Assembly: GCA_028023455.1 (NCBI GenBank)
Contig: JAQFVV010006826.1
Coordinates: forward strand, 1 to 64,000
Source: Epiperipatus broadwayi
Lineage: Eukaryota; Onychophora; Udeonychophora; Euonychophora; Peripatidae
Direction: 5' to 3'
Length of the DNA: 64,000 bases
Each line of letters starts with the position of its first letter. The first letter of the stretch is position 1. This document shows positions 22,291-34,029 of this stretch, one piece after another. The position numbers and the translations under genes are program-made. Below the pieces are notes generated by a model. That model saw nothing but the letters and a program-made list of their open reading frames with translations. It made no database searches and was not told the origin of the DNA.

Positions 22291-24554
22291 TGTAACGAGC
22301 ACAGACGTTCGTTACATTGTTTTTTTATATATAATTATTAAACAAGTTAAAATAAAAAGTTCGCATTTAAAAACTTTCTTTAAAAATTAAAAATTGAAAT
22401 TAAAGTATCGTCTTAAACTCTTATATATTAAGTCGCATAGATAATAAAAATTATTAAAATAAAATTTTTATTAAAGAAAAAGGTATTTTTAAAACTAAAT
22501 TTTAAAAAGATTTGGAGATAAAATTATATCTCTAAATCTGTCTTTAAATATATTTTTGATTTGGAAAACAGGGTAATTAATTAGAAATGGAAATGATTGT
22601 TAATTAGTTAAATGTAAACCAGCCTTGAGCATTTAAATGAAATAACTTCAGTCAGATAGAAAGAAAACAATAGAAACGGATTAGCAAATGAAAGAAATCC
22701 ATTTGGGAAATCGGACCTCAGCGAAAGGATCATTACATCCATGACGCAATGTTAATTCAATCCTTTGACAAAAATATAAAAAGGACAAGTTTTGGAAAGC
22801 AGTAGTTAGTGACTGGAAATTGATTGATTATTGACGATGTAACAGCTAGGTGTTAGCGCTGGGGGGATTGAAAAAGACGCACAGCTTCAATCCCTTCAGT
22901 TCTGCTAAGAAAGAGAAAAAAATGGGCCATCGTTTATACAATGAGGACCAACTACACGAAAAACAAAATCTCCAAAGGATAAATAAATAAATCAACCGGA
23001 TACTAATCTTCGGACGACGTGGGAATTCACGTTTAAACGGCCAGGAATATAATAGGATGAACTATTTCAATAACCGTAAGAACTTTAAAATTTATGAACA
23101 GTAAATTAAAAACTTTTCATATTTAAAATGATTTTAATATTATTCTATCTGACCAACAATATTTATTAATTGGTTATAATTTTATTTAATGTATTTAATT
23201 TGTAAAATCATTTCCATTTATTTATTTATTTATTTAATTTTGTTCTTTAAGTTGTTATGATTTCTGTTTTCCGTTAAATAAATTATAAAAAAATGTTAAA
23301 CTTGAGTCGGGCGTGAATGGCTGTATCGATTTGTAAAGATAATTAAGGGAGGGTAATCTTGGGTTGTTCATTTCGTGGTTGAATTGGTTCAATGGATTGG
23401 ATATATTTATGTAATTAGTAGGTGTAAGCATGAGATCCGCTACGGGCAGGATTATAAAATACGCCACTCACCCTCTGTTTGCCTATGGATGGGTTTGTAA
23501 GTCGGCAGAAGACCGCAGCCCATTCCTATGGAGTTTTTAGTTTATTGATCTACTTGCCCACAGATGTCACATTCCTGTGGGTGGAGAGTCAATGTCGTTT
23601 TTCTTTCTTCATATTGTTCAGATGTACATTCCTGACAATATAATTGTGTTGTCGTATCATGCTACATTGAATACATGAATGTATCAGATGGATTGGCGCC
23701 GGTTGATTGCGAAATGTGTTGCCTAGGGTTAAATAGGGATAGAATATTTTATTTTCGAATGCAGGTCTATATAGTATATTCAGGCTCGATCCTATAAAAC
23801 TATTAAATTTAAGTTGTTTATAGACGCTTGCATAGATTGGCTATCGGTTAAATATGTTTGCGTTTTCATATTTGATCAAAATATATAGACATTCGACAAA
23901 TACTGATACCTTACGGTGAGTATCAAAAAGGTATTTATTCGGATATCTTTTAAGTTATTGGTGACGATGCAAGTATCTTACGATGAATACTGGAGGGTTT
24001 CTTATAATTCCCTATGCAATTGTCAGTAATCAATAATTTTGTATTTTGATCGTTTATGTTTACTTTGAAATGTTTTTGACCGTTGAAATCTATGTAACCG
24101 ATCTATAGCAACATATTAAACAGGTTTATAAGCCCATCTGTGCGAACTTGATTAAAAATGTAAATTTATAATATAATAGTAATGCAATGTAAATTAAAGT
24201 AAAATCAAAGTAAAAAAAAAAAAAAATAATGTTAAATGTTAAATTAAATGTAAATCACTAAAGTAATTTTAAACCTTATATATATGTGCATAAATAAATG
24301 TTTGTATGTGAATTACTGGCAGTGGCTTACTTTATTCTTTTATATCCTAGTAAATGATATTATTAAATCTCTGCTATTCCACTGAGCTAGTGACATGGGC
24401 TAACGACCGGAATCAAAATTTAAGAAAAAAAAAAAAAAAAATATATTTTTTTTTTGACTCACGTATCTGCCTACTTTATAAATTTTTCTAGGTTAAAATA
24501 CCTAGATGGCGCCCGTAGTGCAGTTAACGTGAAGTCTCCGTCCGGATCGTTACA
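22291..24554 (+). mobile_element. LTR-like copy A1 (2264 bp)
   Basis: Begins TGTAACGAGC and ends GATCGTTACA, so the ends are TG...CA with an 8-bp imperfect inverted terminus (TGTAACGA/TCGTTACA). It is followed after one base by TGGCGCCCAA, which looks like a primer-binding site of the lysine-tRNA type. A nearly identical direct copy lies at 28306-30569. The first 26 bases form a near-palindrome (TGTAACGAGC/ACGTTCGTTACA). No protein-coding domain is present; the 70-aa minus frame at 23255-23467 is a short open stretch repeated in the other copy. I infer an LTR of a non-autonomous retrotransposon. Confidence 0.7.
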
Positions 24555-24555
24555 A

Positions 24556-24565
24556 TGGCGCCCAA
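24556..24565 (+). promoter_or_regulatory. Primer-binding-site-like sequence
   Basis: TGGCGCCCAA begins one base after the LTR-like terminus GTTACA. TGGCGCC matches the complement of many lysine tRNA 3' ends, the usual minus-strand primer site of LTR elements. A shorter version (TGGCGC) follows the equivalent GTTACAA in the loop at 27576-27588. Confidence 0.5.
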
Positions 24566-24621
24566 TTATAACGAATCCAAACGAAGTGGTAGATCGCATT
24601 GCACCGCACCGCACTACCAAA

Positions 24622-26815
24622 GGGCGCCATCTAGGCATTTGAGCCTAGAAAAATTTATAGAGTAGGCAGATACGCGCTGTTAGGATTCCACTTTATTTAC
24701 ATATTTAGATCGTTAGCTCATTGTCACTAGCTCAGTGGAATAGCAGAGATTTAATAATATCATTTACTAGTATATAAAAGAATAAAGTAAGCCACTGCCA
24801 GTAATTATCATACAAACAGATTTATTTATGCACATATATATAAGGTTTAAAATTATTTTAGTGATTTACATTCAAACATTTAACATTATTTTTAACTTTG
24901 ATTTTACTTTAATTTACATTGAGTTACTATTATATTATAAATTTACATTTTTAATCAAGTTCGCACAGATGGGCTTATAAACCTGTTTAATATGTTGCTA
25001 TAGATCGGTTACATAGATTTCAATGGTCAAAAACATTTCAAAGTAAACATAAACGATCAAAATACAAAATTATTGATTACTGACAATTGCATAGGGAATT
25101 ATAAGAAACCCTCTAGTATTCATCGTAAGATACTTGCATCGTCCCCAATAACTTAAAAGACATCCGAATAAATACATTTTTAGATACTCACCGTAAGGTA
25201 TCATTATTTATCGAATGTCTATATATTTTGATCAAATATGAAACGCAAAACATAGTTAACCGATAAACAATCCATGCAAGCGTCTATAAACAAACTAAAT
25301 TTAATGCATTTTTATTTAGGGTCGAGTATGAATACTACATAGATTTGCATTGAAATTAAAATATTCTATCCCTATTTAACCTTAGGCTAAAATTCGCAGT
25401 CAAACTGGCATCAATCCATCTGATACATCGATGTATTCAATGTAGCATGATACGACAACACAACAATATTGTCAGGAATGTACATCTGAACAATATGTAG
25501 AAATAGAAACGACATTGACTCTCCACCCACAGGGATGTGACATCTGTGGGCAAGTAGATCAATAAACTAAAAACTCCATAGGAATGGGCTGCGGTATTCT
25601 GCCGACTTACAAACCCATCCATAGGCAAACAGAGGGTGTGTGGCGTATATCTATAATCCTGCCCGTAGCGGATCTCATATTACACCTACAAATTACTAAA
25701 TATATCCAATCCATTGAACCAATTCAACTACGAAATGAACAAACCAAGATTACCCTCCCTTAATATATCTTTACAAATCGATACAGCCATTCACGCCCGA
25801 CTTAAGTTTAAACATTTTTTTATAATTTATTTAACGGAAAACAGAAATCATAATAAAACTTAAAGAACAAAATTAAATAAATAAATAAATAAATGGAAAT
25901 GATTTTACAAAATAAATAAGAAAAAAAATACATCAAATAACATTATTAATTTAGTTTGGTCAGATAGGAAACTAATGCAATTATTTTAAATACGAAAAGT
26001 TTTTAACTTAATGTTCATTAATTGTAAAGTTCTTACGGTTTTATTGAAATAGTTCATCCTATTATATTCCTGGCCGTTTAAACGTGAATTCCCACGTCGT
26101 CCGAAGATTAGTATCCATTTAGCCGATGTTTTATTTATTCATTCGGAGTTTTTTTAATTTGGTTGGTCCTCAATGTAGGAAACGATAGTTCATTTCTCCC
26201 TTCTTTAACAGCTGAAAGAATTGACCGTGCGTCTGTCAATTCCTCCAACTCCGGACTACTACATATAGTCACATCGTAATAATCAATTTCCAGTCACTCA
26301 CTAACTAATAATTTCCAAACTTGTCCTTTTTATATTAATGTGAAGGATTGAATTTACATTACGTCACCGATGCGATGGTCCTTTCGCTGCGGTCCGATTC
26401 CATAGGGATTTCTTCTTATTTGCTAACAGTTTCTATTGCTTTCTTATCTGACCGGTGTTTTTACATTTAAATGCCAAGGCTGGTTTACATTTAACTAATT
26501 AACAATCATTTCTATTTCTGATTAATTAACCTGTTTTCCAAATCAAAAATATGTTTAAAGATAAATTTAAAGATATAATTTTATCTCCAAATCTTTTTAA
26601 AATTTAGTTTTAAAATACTTTTTCTTTAATAAATTTTTATTTTAATAATTTTTCATTATCTGTGCGATTTAATATATAAGAGTTTAAGTTGATATTTAAT
26701 TTCAATTTTTAATTCTTAAAGAAAATTTTTAAATGCGAACTTTTTAATTTACTTTCATGTTTAATAAATAAAAATAAAAAAAACAACAATGTAACGAACG
26801 TCTGTGCTCGTTACA
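24622..26815 (-). mobile_element. Inverted LTR-like copy A2
   Basis: Reverse complement of most of A1, lacking only the last ~50 bp: it starts GGGCGCCATCTAGG and ends GCTCGTTACA. It is clearly more diverged (many substitutions and small indels) than A1 is from A3. With A1 it makes a 4.5-kb palindrome around a ~70-bp spacer (24555-24621). With its neighbour B it forms the left arm of a second palindrome of about 5.9 kb. Confidence 0.75.
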
Positions 26816-28305
26816 TATCAGTAAAGTTACTTAAAAAAAAATGATCAAAAAAAAAAATATTTTACTTAGGGTTAGTACTTACGGTATTAACAAAATTTAC
26901 AAACATTCAGTTAATAATTTTACAAACAACTATATACAAAAAGAAAAAGAAAATGTTGACCATCGCCTACCTAAGGACCATTTACGTTTACACCTCTCCC
27001 CACCAGAGTTCTATTTTATTTTATACATTTTATTTTTACACACGGCATAACAAGCAAGTTATTTTATAAATTATTTATTTAAAGAAGGTTGCATTGAGAT
27101 AAATATGTTTTAAGAAATAATGGGTTTAAACGTGTCTATTTGCCGCACAATTATAACTACCACCAACTTATTTATGACTGATTGAAATGCATAAATAGGA
27201 TTACACTGACGTAAATTCCCAACGGTACTCATCGTAAGGTACCACATTTCGATCATAAACTTCCGTGGCTGTGCGCCTATACACGTTAACGCATAAATAT
27301 ATAATAACAAAAAAAAAAGACATATCCAATGCAACCTTTTGATTTTCTTTTTAATTTACAAACATTAGTTTTAAAATTATTTATACTTTCTTTTATTTAA
27401 TATATATGCGCAATTTCTTGCTGGCAGTGCTTTTATAAAATTTAAAAATATCCGACTTATGTAAGCAGATAAAACATTTATTTCATTTTGACAAAATTTG
27501 CTCAGGGTATTTGTGGTTTATTAAAGATCGGCCCAGTTGGTTGCGAAATGAACGTGAAGTCCTTTTCTCCGGATCGTTACAATGGCGCAACCAACTGGGC
27601 CGATCTTTAATAAACCACAAATACCCTGAGCAAATTTTGTCAAAATGAAATAAATGTTTTATCTGCTTACATAAGTCGGATATTTTTAAATTTTATAAAA
27701 GCACTGCCAGGAAGAAATTGCGCATATATATTAAATACGAGAAAGTATAAAATAATTTTAAAACTAATTTTTGTAAATTAAAAAGAAAATCAAAAGGTTG
27801 CATTGGATATGTTTTTTTTTGTTAATATATATTTATGCGTTAACGTGTATAGGCGCACAGCCACGGAAGTTTATGATCGAAATGTGGTACCTTACGATGA
27901 GTACCGTTGGGAATTTACGTCAGTGTAATCCTATTTATGCATTTCAATCAGTCATAAATAAGTTGGTGGTAGTTATAATTGTGCTGCAAATATACACGTA
28001 TAAATCCCTTATCTTAGAACATATTTATCTCAATGCAACCTTCCTAAATAAGTTAAATAATTTGTTTGTCATGCCGTAAATAAAAATCAAATGGATAAAA
28101 TAAAATAGAATTCTTGGGGGGGAGGGGTGTAAACGTAAATGGTCCTTAGGTAGGCGATGGTCAACATTTTCTTTTTCTTTTTGTATAGAGTTTTTTGTAA
28201 AATTATTAACCGAATGTTTGTAAATTTTGTTAATACCGTAATTACTAACCCTAAGTAAAATATTTTTTTTTTTTGATCATTTTTTTTTAAGTAACTTTAC
28301 TGATA
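26816..28305. repeat. B/B' palindrome (about 1.49 kb)
   Basis: Arm B (26816-27545) and arm B' (27586-28305) are near-identical inverted copies. The 40-bp loop carries AACGTGAAGTCC...GGATCGTTACAATGG, which repeats the LTR 3' end of A1. B' runs directly into LTR copy A3 and B into A2, so A2-B and B'-A3 are one inverted pair. The arms carry an open frame beginning MHWIC at 27110-27334 (minus) and 27798-28079 (plus). It has a hydrophobic N-terminus, but its conservation is explained by the palindrome itself. Non-coding is the safer call. Confidence 0.75.
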
Positions 28306-30569
28306 TGTAACGAGCACAGACGTTCGTTACATTGTTTTTTTATATATAATTATTAAACAAGTTAAAATAAAAAGTTCGCATTTAAAAACTTTCTTTAAAA
28401 ATTAAAAATTGAAATTAAAGTATCGTCTTAAACTCTTATATATTAAGTCACATAGATAATAAAAATTATTAAAATAAAATTTTTATTAAAGAAAAAGGTA
28501 TTTTTAAAACTAAATTTTAAAAAGATTTGGAGATAAAATTATATCTCTAAATCTGTCTTTAAATATATTTTTGATTTGGAAAACAGGGTAATTAATTAGA
28601 AATGGAAATGATTGTTAATTAGTTAAATGTAAACCAGCCTTGAGCATTTAAATGAAATAACTTCAGTCAGATAGAAAGAAAACAATAGAAATGGATTAGC
28701 AAATGAAAGAAATCCATTTGGGAAATCGGACCTCAGCGAAAGGATCATTACATCCATGACGCAATGTTAATTCAATCCTTTGACAAAAATATAAAAAGGA
28801 CAAGTTTTGGAAAGCAGTAGTTAGTGACTGGAAATTGATTGATTATTGACGATGTAACAGCTAGGTGTTAGCGCTGGGGGGATTGAAAAAGACGCACAGC
28901 TTCAATCCCTTCAGTTCTGCTAAGAAAGAGAAAAAAATGGGCCATCGTTTATATAATGAGGACCAACTACATGAAAAACAAAATCTCCAAAGGATAAATA
29001 AATAAATCAACCGGATACTAATCTTCGGACGATGTGGGAATTCACGTTTAAACGGCCAGGAATATAATAGGATGAACTATTTCAATAACCGTAAGAACTT
29101 TAAAATTTATGAACAGTAAATTAAAAACTTTTCATATTTAAAATGATTTTAATATTATTCTATCTGACCAACAATATTTATTAATTGGTTATAATTTTAT
29201 TTAATGTATTTAATTTGTAAAATCATTTCCATTTATTTATTTATTTATTTAATTTTGTTCTTTAAGTTGTTATGATTTCTGTTTTCCGTTAAATAAATTA
29301 TAAAAAAATGTTAAACTTGAGTCGGGCGTGAATGGCTGTATCGATTTGTAAAGATAATTAAGGGAGGGTAATCTTGGGTTGTTCATTTCGTGGTTGAATT
29401 GGTTCAATGGATTGGATATATTTATGTAATTAGTAGGTGTAAGCATGAGATCCGCTACGGGCAGGATTATAAAATACGCCACTCACCCTCTGTTTGCCTA
29501 TGGATGGGTTTGTAAGTCGGCAGAAGACCGCAGCCCATTCCTATGGAGTTTTTAGTTTATTGATCTACTTGCCCACAGATGTCACATTCCTGTGGGTGGA
29601 GAGTCAATGTCGTTTTTCTTTCTTCATATTGTTCAGATGTACATTCCTGACAATATAATTGTGTTGTCGTATCATGCTACATTGAATACATGAATGTATC
29701 AGATGGATTGGCGCCGATTGATTGCGAAATGTGTTGCCTAGGGTTAAATAGGGATAGAATATTTTATTTTCAAATGCAGGTCTATATAGTATATTCAGGC
29801 TCGATCCTATAAAACTATTAAATTTAAGTTGTTTATAGACGCTTGCATAGATTGGCTATCGGTTAAATATGTTTGCGTTTTCATATTTGATCAAAATATA
29901 TAGACATTCGACAAATACTGATACCTTACGGTGAGTATCAAAAAGGTATTTATTCGGATATCTTTTAAGTTATTGGTGACGATGCAAGTATCTTACGATG
30001 AATACTGGAGGGTTTCTTATAATTCCCTATGCAATTGTCAGTAATCAATAATTTTGTATTTTGATCGTTTATGTTTATTTTGAAATGTTTTTGACCGTTG
30101 AAATCTATGTAACCGATCTATAGCAACATATTAAACAGGTTTATAATCCCATCTGTGCGAACTTGATTAAAAATGTAAATTTATAATATAATAGTAATGC
30201 AATGTAAATTAAAGTAAAATCAAAGTAAAAAAAAAAAAAAAAATAATGTTAAATGTTAAATTAAATGTAAATCACTAAAGTAATTTTAAACCTTATATAT
30301 ATGTGCATAAATAAATGTTTGTATGTGAATTACTGGCAGTGGCTTACTTTATTCTTTTATATCCTAGTAAATGATATTATTAAATCTCTGCTATTCCACT
30401 GAGCTAGTGACATGGGCTAACGACCGGAATCAAAATTTAAGAAAAAAAAAAAATATATATTTTTTTTTTTGACTCACGTATCTGCCTACTTTATAAATTT
30501 TTCTAGGTTCAAATGCCTAGATGGCGCCCGTAGTGCAGTTAACGTGAAGTCTCCGTCCGGATCGTTACA
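28306..30569 (+). mobile_element. LTR-like copy A3 (2264 bp)
   Basis: Direct repeat of A1 with only about a dozen substitutions plus differences in two poly(A) runs, so roughly 99% identical. Ends with GATCGTTACA and is followed by ATATATATATT. The left flank of A1 is also a (TA)n run, so a TSD cannot be resolved. Near-identity of A1 and A3 implies recent insertion or gene conversion. Several A1/A3 differences are C/T or G/A at CpG positions. Confidence 0.7.
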
Positions 30570-30631
30570 ATATATATATTATAATAATATTATAAAAATA
30601 TTATAAAGTTACGTATATATATATATATATA

Positions 30632-31085
30632 TTAACTAACTGAAGAAAATATAAGCAGTAATAGAAAACAAACACAATTATTTCTTCACACAGCTGCTTT
30701 AATATTTCAGTCAAGGACTGGTTTTCATTACAAAAATATTCAAGTGGCTATGTAGAAAAGTAATTGTATATATATAATCTTTGTGTTTGTTACATAGATA
30801 GTCCTGCTACCTATTGTTAGGAAGTGGTTATTTTACTATATATATATATATATATATATTAACTAACTGAAGAAAATATAAGCAGTAATAAAAAACAAAC
30901 ACAATTATTTCTTCACACAGCTGCTTTAATATTTCAGTCAAGGACTGGTTTTCATTACAAAAATATTCAAGTGGCTATGTAGAAAAGTAATTGTATATAT
31001 ATAATCTTTGTGTTTGTTACATAGATAGTCCTGCTACCTATTGTTAGGAAGTGGTTATTTTACTATATATATATATATATATATA
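30632..31085. repeat. 227-bp tandem duplication
   Basis: Two head-to-tail units (30632-30858 and 30859-31085) share TTAACTAACTGAAGAAAATA through TTAGGAAGTGGTTATTTTAC, with almost no differences, joined by (TA)n runs. They lie immediately 3' of the minus-strand PLE at 31.1-32.1 kb and may be its terminal repeats. Non-coding. Confidence 0.8.
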
Positions 31086-31089
31086 GATG

Positions 31090-32115
31090 ACATATTAATC
31101 TAGGTTCATCCTTGTATAATTTATTGTACTAAAAATGTATAATGACATTGAAATACTGTAAACATTGATGTTCAACAAAATTGAAAGTTCTACTAATAGA
31201 AAATAGGCGGAAATAATAAAATCAGAAACTATTTAGATTAATGGGTTTTTAAAAATTTTTCCAAATAGAAAATATTTTACATATATATCATAACATTCAT
31301 TGATACAATCTAGTCTTTTAAGGCCCTCAGTGGTTTCTTTTACTTTACATTGTTGGACTAAGTCACATCTAGATAGTATTCTGGTGGTAGAGATATCAAT
31401 AATATGACATATATCCATAGCATAGAATGACATAGCTGATGGAGATGAGTAGCTTAACTGTATTGATATGTTCATCTTTTTTAACACTGATGCAACAATT
31501 ATGCAACATGAAATTGAATAAATTCCATGGTCTTCAAGAAGGATTGAGTCTTTAGGCTTGGATAAAATGTTTCTAATTTTTTGGCAAGTGGTATATGTTG
31601 TTTTTATATTATAACATTTTAAAATACATCCATTCATGTCCTTAGTTTCTTTTACATAAGAAAAGACTACAATAGTTGTTTCTTCTTCTTTTGGTTTTAA
31701 TTGTTTAAGACATAAATTAAGGCTTGGCATATAGTTATATCATTATAGCTATTAATTAATTAGACATTATTTATATGATTTACTTCTTCCAAATACTATT
31801 TATCTAAAAGATTAATTGTTATAGTGAAGAGAGTTTTCACTTCAGAAAAGATTGGATGATGCTGGAATGAAAATTGTAAGTATCTGTTTGTGTGTGTAGT
31901 TCTAAAAATTGAAAAAGATAAAAGATTATTCTTTTCTAATATGTGTTCCTTAAGATTATTCTTTTCTTGATTACAATTAGGGAAGTTTCCCACAGTTCTG
32001 TGTTTCCACTATAAATTTAATATAAGGATATTTATTGTTTATATGTATGAAGAAATCATATAATTTTATCTTTAGCATGTTGCTAGGTGATAAATATGTT
32101 ACCTACATATCTGAC
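31090..32115 (-). pseudogene. Penelope-like element, RT thumb to GIY-YIG
   Basis: On the minus strand, 31993-31796 has RTTHTNRYLQFSFQHHPI, the conserved PLE thumb segment with the TH-TxRYLxF pattern. Next, 31730-31233 (165 aa) gives TTYTTCQKIRNILSKPKD, then HGIYSISC (the GIY half of GIY-YIG), DICHIIDISTTRILSRCD (GH-I region) and KETTEGLKRLDCINECYD. The YIG half is not visible (CCIIVASVLKK), so the nuclease is probably dead. Family role: nicking endonuclease fused to RT. There are internal frameshifts. A SINE has inserted upstream at 32267. Confidence 0.8.
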
Positions 32116-32266
32116 TCAAATAAGGAGGTTTGAAGATGTTCTCTCTAATATACAAAATTTTATGTACTCCTTACATAAATTAGTTAGTACCCCTGAGCTG
32201 GATAAGCCGATTAGAGTACCAAAAATCTGCTTATAATGTTGTTCAGTGTACATGAAATAAGTATTT

Positions 32267-32387
32267 TTTTTCCTTTTTTCTCTCCACATGTCAAAGCATT
32301 GGCCGGGAAGCGAACCCGCGACAACCGTCTGCAAGGAACTGCTTGCTTGCAAGCTATCTGTGCTGACCTCTCGGCTACCGACGCTTG
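32267..32387 (-). mobile_element. tRNA-derived SINE with 17-bp TSD
   Basis: ACATGAAATAAGTATTT occurs at 32250-32266 and 32388-32404. Minus strand: GTCAAGCGTCGGTAGCCGAG start, B-box GGGTTCGCTTCCC, and CAATGCTTTGACATG before an A-rich tail. It carries a tRNA-like D-arm (GCCGAGAGGTCAGCAC). Confidence 0.9.
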
Positions 32388-32404
32388 ACATGAAATAAGT
32401 ATTT

Positions 32405-32780
32405 GTTAGCTGCTGCAATAATAATCAGATAAATTGCAGTATTGAAAAGTTATATTTAAAGCTTCATTAACTGAAATATTTGTCATGAAGGAAGTAACTT
32501 TGATAAAAATGAGAATATCACATGTGACAATTTTTACATTGTTCAATAAAAAATAAAAGGTATAAGGCAAAATAATCTCCTATTTGGAAGGATTTCTTAA
32601 AAACCTATTAATCTAAATAATTTCTAATTTTTAATAGTTCTGCCTATTTCTATTGGAAGAATGTTAACATTTACAGAACCTCTATAACTAACTACTTTTG
32701 TAATAAGCATTATCCAACTGACGACTGATGTGACTGAATCAAAGCATTCATACGTATTTTAGTACAATAAATTATAAATT
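32405..32780. other. No gene seen
   Basis: AT-rich sequence, probably the decayed upstream part of the neighbouring minus-strand PLE; no motif is legible. Confidence 0.4.
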
Positions 32781-32789
32781 ATATATGAA

Positions 32790-32888
32790 GTCAAGCATTG
32801 GTGGCCTAGTGGTTAGCATAACCACCTTCCAAGCAGCTGGTCCACGTTTGTGTCCTGGTCAATGCATTTGACATATGAAAAAAAATAT
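32790..32888 (+). mobile_element. tRNA-derived SINE
   Basis: GTCAAGCATTGGTGGCCTAG start, GTTTGTGTCCTGG as a decayed B-box and a TTTGACATATG(A)n end. ATATATGAA at 32781-32789 and 32889-32897 is a likely 9-bp TSD. Confidence 0.82.
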
Positions 32889-33168
32889 ATATATGAATGA
32901 ATCTGGATAATGTTATTTATACCAGTACTTCATAAAAATCTGTTTTAACACACACACACACACATATATTTATAACTACAACCATTAAATGTCTGTATTT
33001 TTAAATTATATAATAATAATTCAAACAAATATATTTAACACAGTATTCAAAATTAAATAATATATTCTTTACCAGAAGTACTTTCAATTGTTTCACTGAC
33101 AATCTTTATCAACTGTTAATACAAACGTACAAAAAATAAAAACTTGCATTACCCATCATTCAATCTAT

Positions 33169-33960
33169 TCAAATTTCCCACAATTCTGTTGTCTTTATAT
33201 TAGCTGATTGTTTATTCATTAAACCACCTCTATTCCTAGATATCATCATTGCCTCTTTAATTTTACGTTTTTCACTACACCTTTCAATTTGAATAATTTT
33301 TATATCTCTATTATTAAATTTAAAATCATAATTACATGTTTTATTATGATCAAATATAATTGATGGAGTATTCATATTTACTGAAGATATATTTTCTTTC
33401 TGTACACGTTTATATAATGTCTTATGGTCATTATATCGTTTTTGTAATGTACATTTGGATTCCCCTATATATTTTATTCCACAACCACATTCCAACATAT
33501 ATATAACAGAACTTAATTCAAACTTAGAAATCTTGGCTTTGGAGTTATTTATCATATCATTTATATTATTTGAAGAGAAAAAAGAAATTCTACACAAACC
33601 ACTAAAAAGTTTATTAATTAATTTAGCTTGTTGATTAGATATAAAAGGAACAGAAATCCATTTATCACTTTTTAATTTACTTAATATTTTCTTATTATTA
33701 TTCTTATTTTGATTATATTTTGTAATTGTATTATAAATAATATTCCTTCCATAACCAACATTCAACATATCAGTAATATATACATTAATATTTTCAATTT
33801 TATCACTAATAAATTTGCACAAATAATCATTTCTAAATAAAAATGACTTCAAACCAGCTAATTTATGACTCGTATGAACTTTAGAATTATATGGAATATA
33901 ACCCCTAATTTCCACAGGCTTTAAAATCATATTATAATCAAACACATTATTATTTCTTTT
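33169..33960 (-). pseudogene. Penelope-like element C-terminal half with GIY-YIG
   Basis: This is the longest continuous frame in the window (258 aa, 33945-33169). N-terminal residues include KLAGLKSFLFRNDYLCKFI and a conserved KSDKWISVPFISNQ connector. A GIY-YIG domain at about residues 145-230 shows VIYMLECGCGIKYIGES, then LQKRYNDHK and a late IKEAMM carrying the usual glutamate. CGCG replaces the paired cysteines seen in other PLEs. The RT is missing: upstream lies a (TG)n microsatellite (33997-34026). It is a fragment of the RT-EN fusion, not a free-standing gene; its start codon is arbitrary. Intactness suggests a fairly recent insertion. Confidence 0.85.
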
Positions 33961-33982
33961 AATAAATATATCTAAAAACTTT

Positions 33983-33984
33983 AT

Positions 33985-34026
<42 letters not shown>
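33983..34026. repeat. (TA)n(TG)n microsatellite
   Basis: Alternating TA then TG dinucleotides. A related (CA)n stretch lies at 32949-32966 on the other side of the PLE fragment. Confidence 0.9.

Positions 34027-34029
<3 letters not shown>

Noticed and set aside
24454-24642. 62-aa frame across the A1/A2 palindrome centre as a gene
   Set aside because: It covers the LTR end, the primer-site-like sequence and the start of the inverted copy, so coding is unlikely.
23255-29482. 70-aa minus-strand frame repeated exactly at 23255 and 29270
   Set aside because: The identity is explained by the two nearly identical LTR-like copies; no domain is visible.
33060-33135. Hammerhead 3' of the PLE at 33.1 kb (TTGATAAAG...GTGAAACAATTG on the minus strand)
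   Set aside because: The core would be UUGAUAA, stem II does not pair and no NUH triplet fits.
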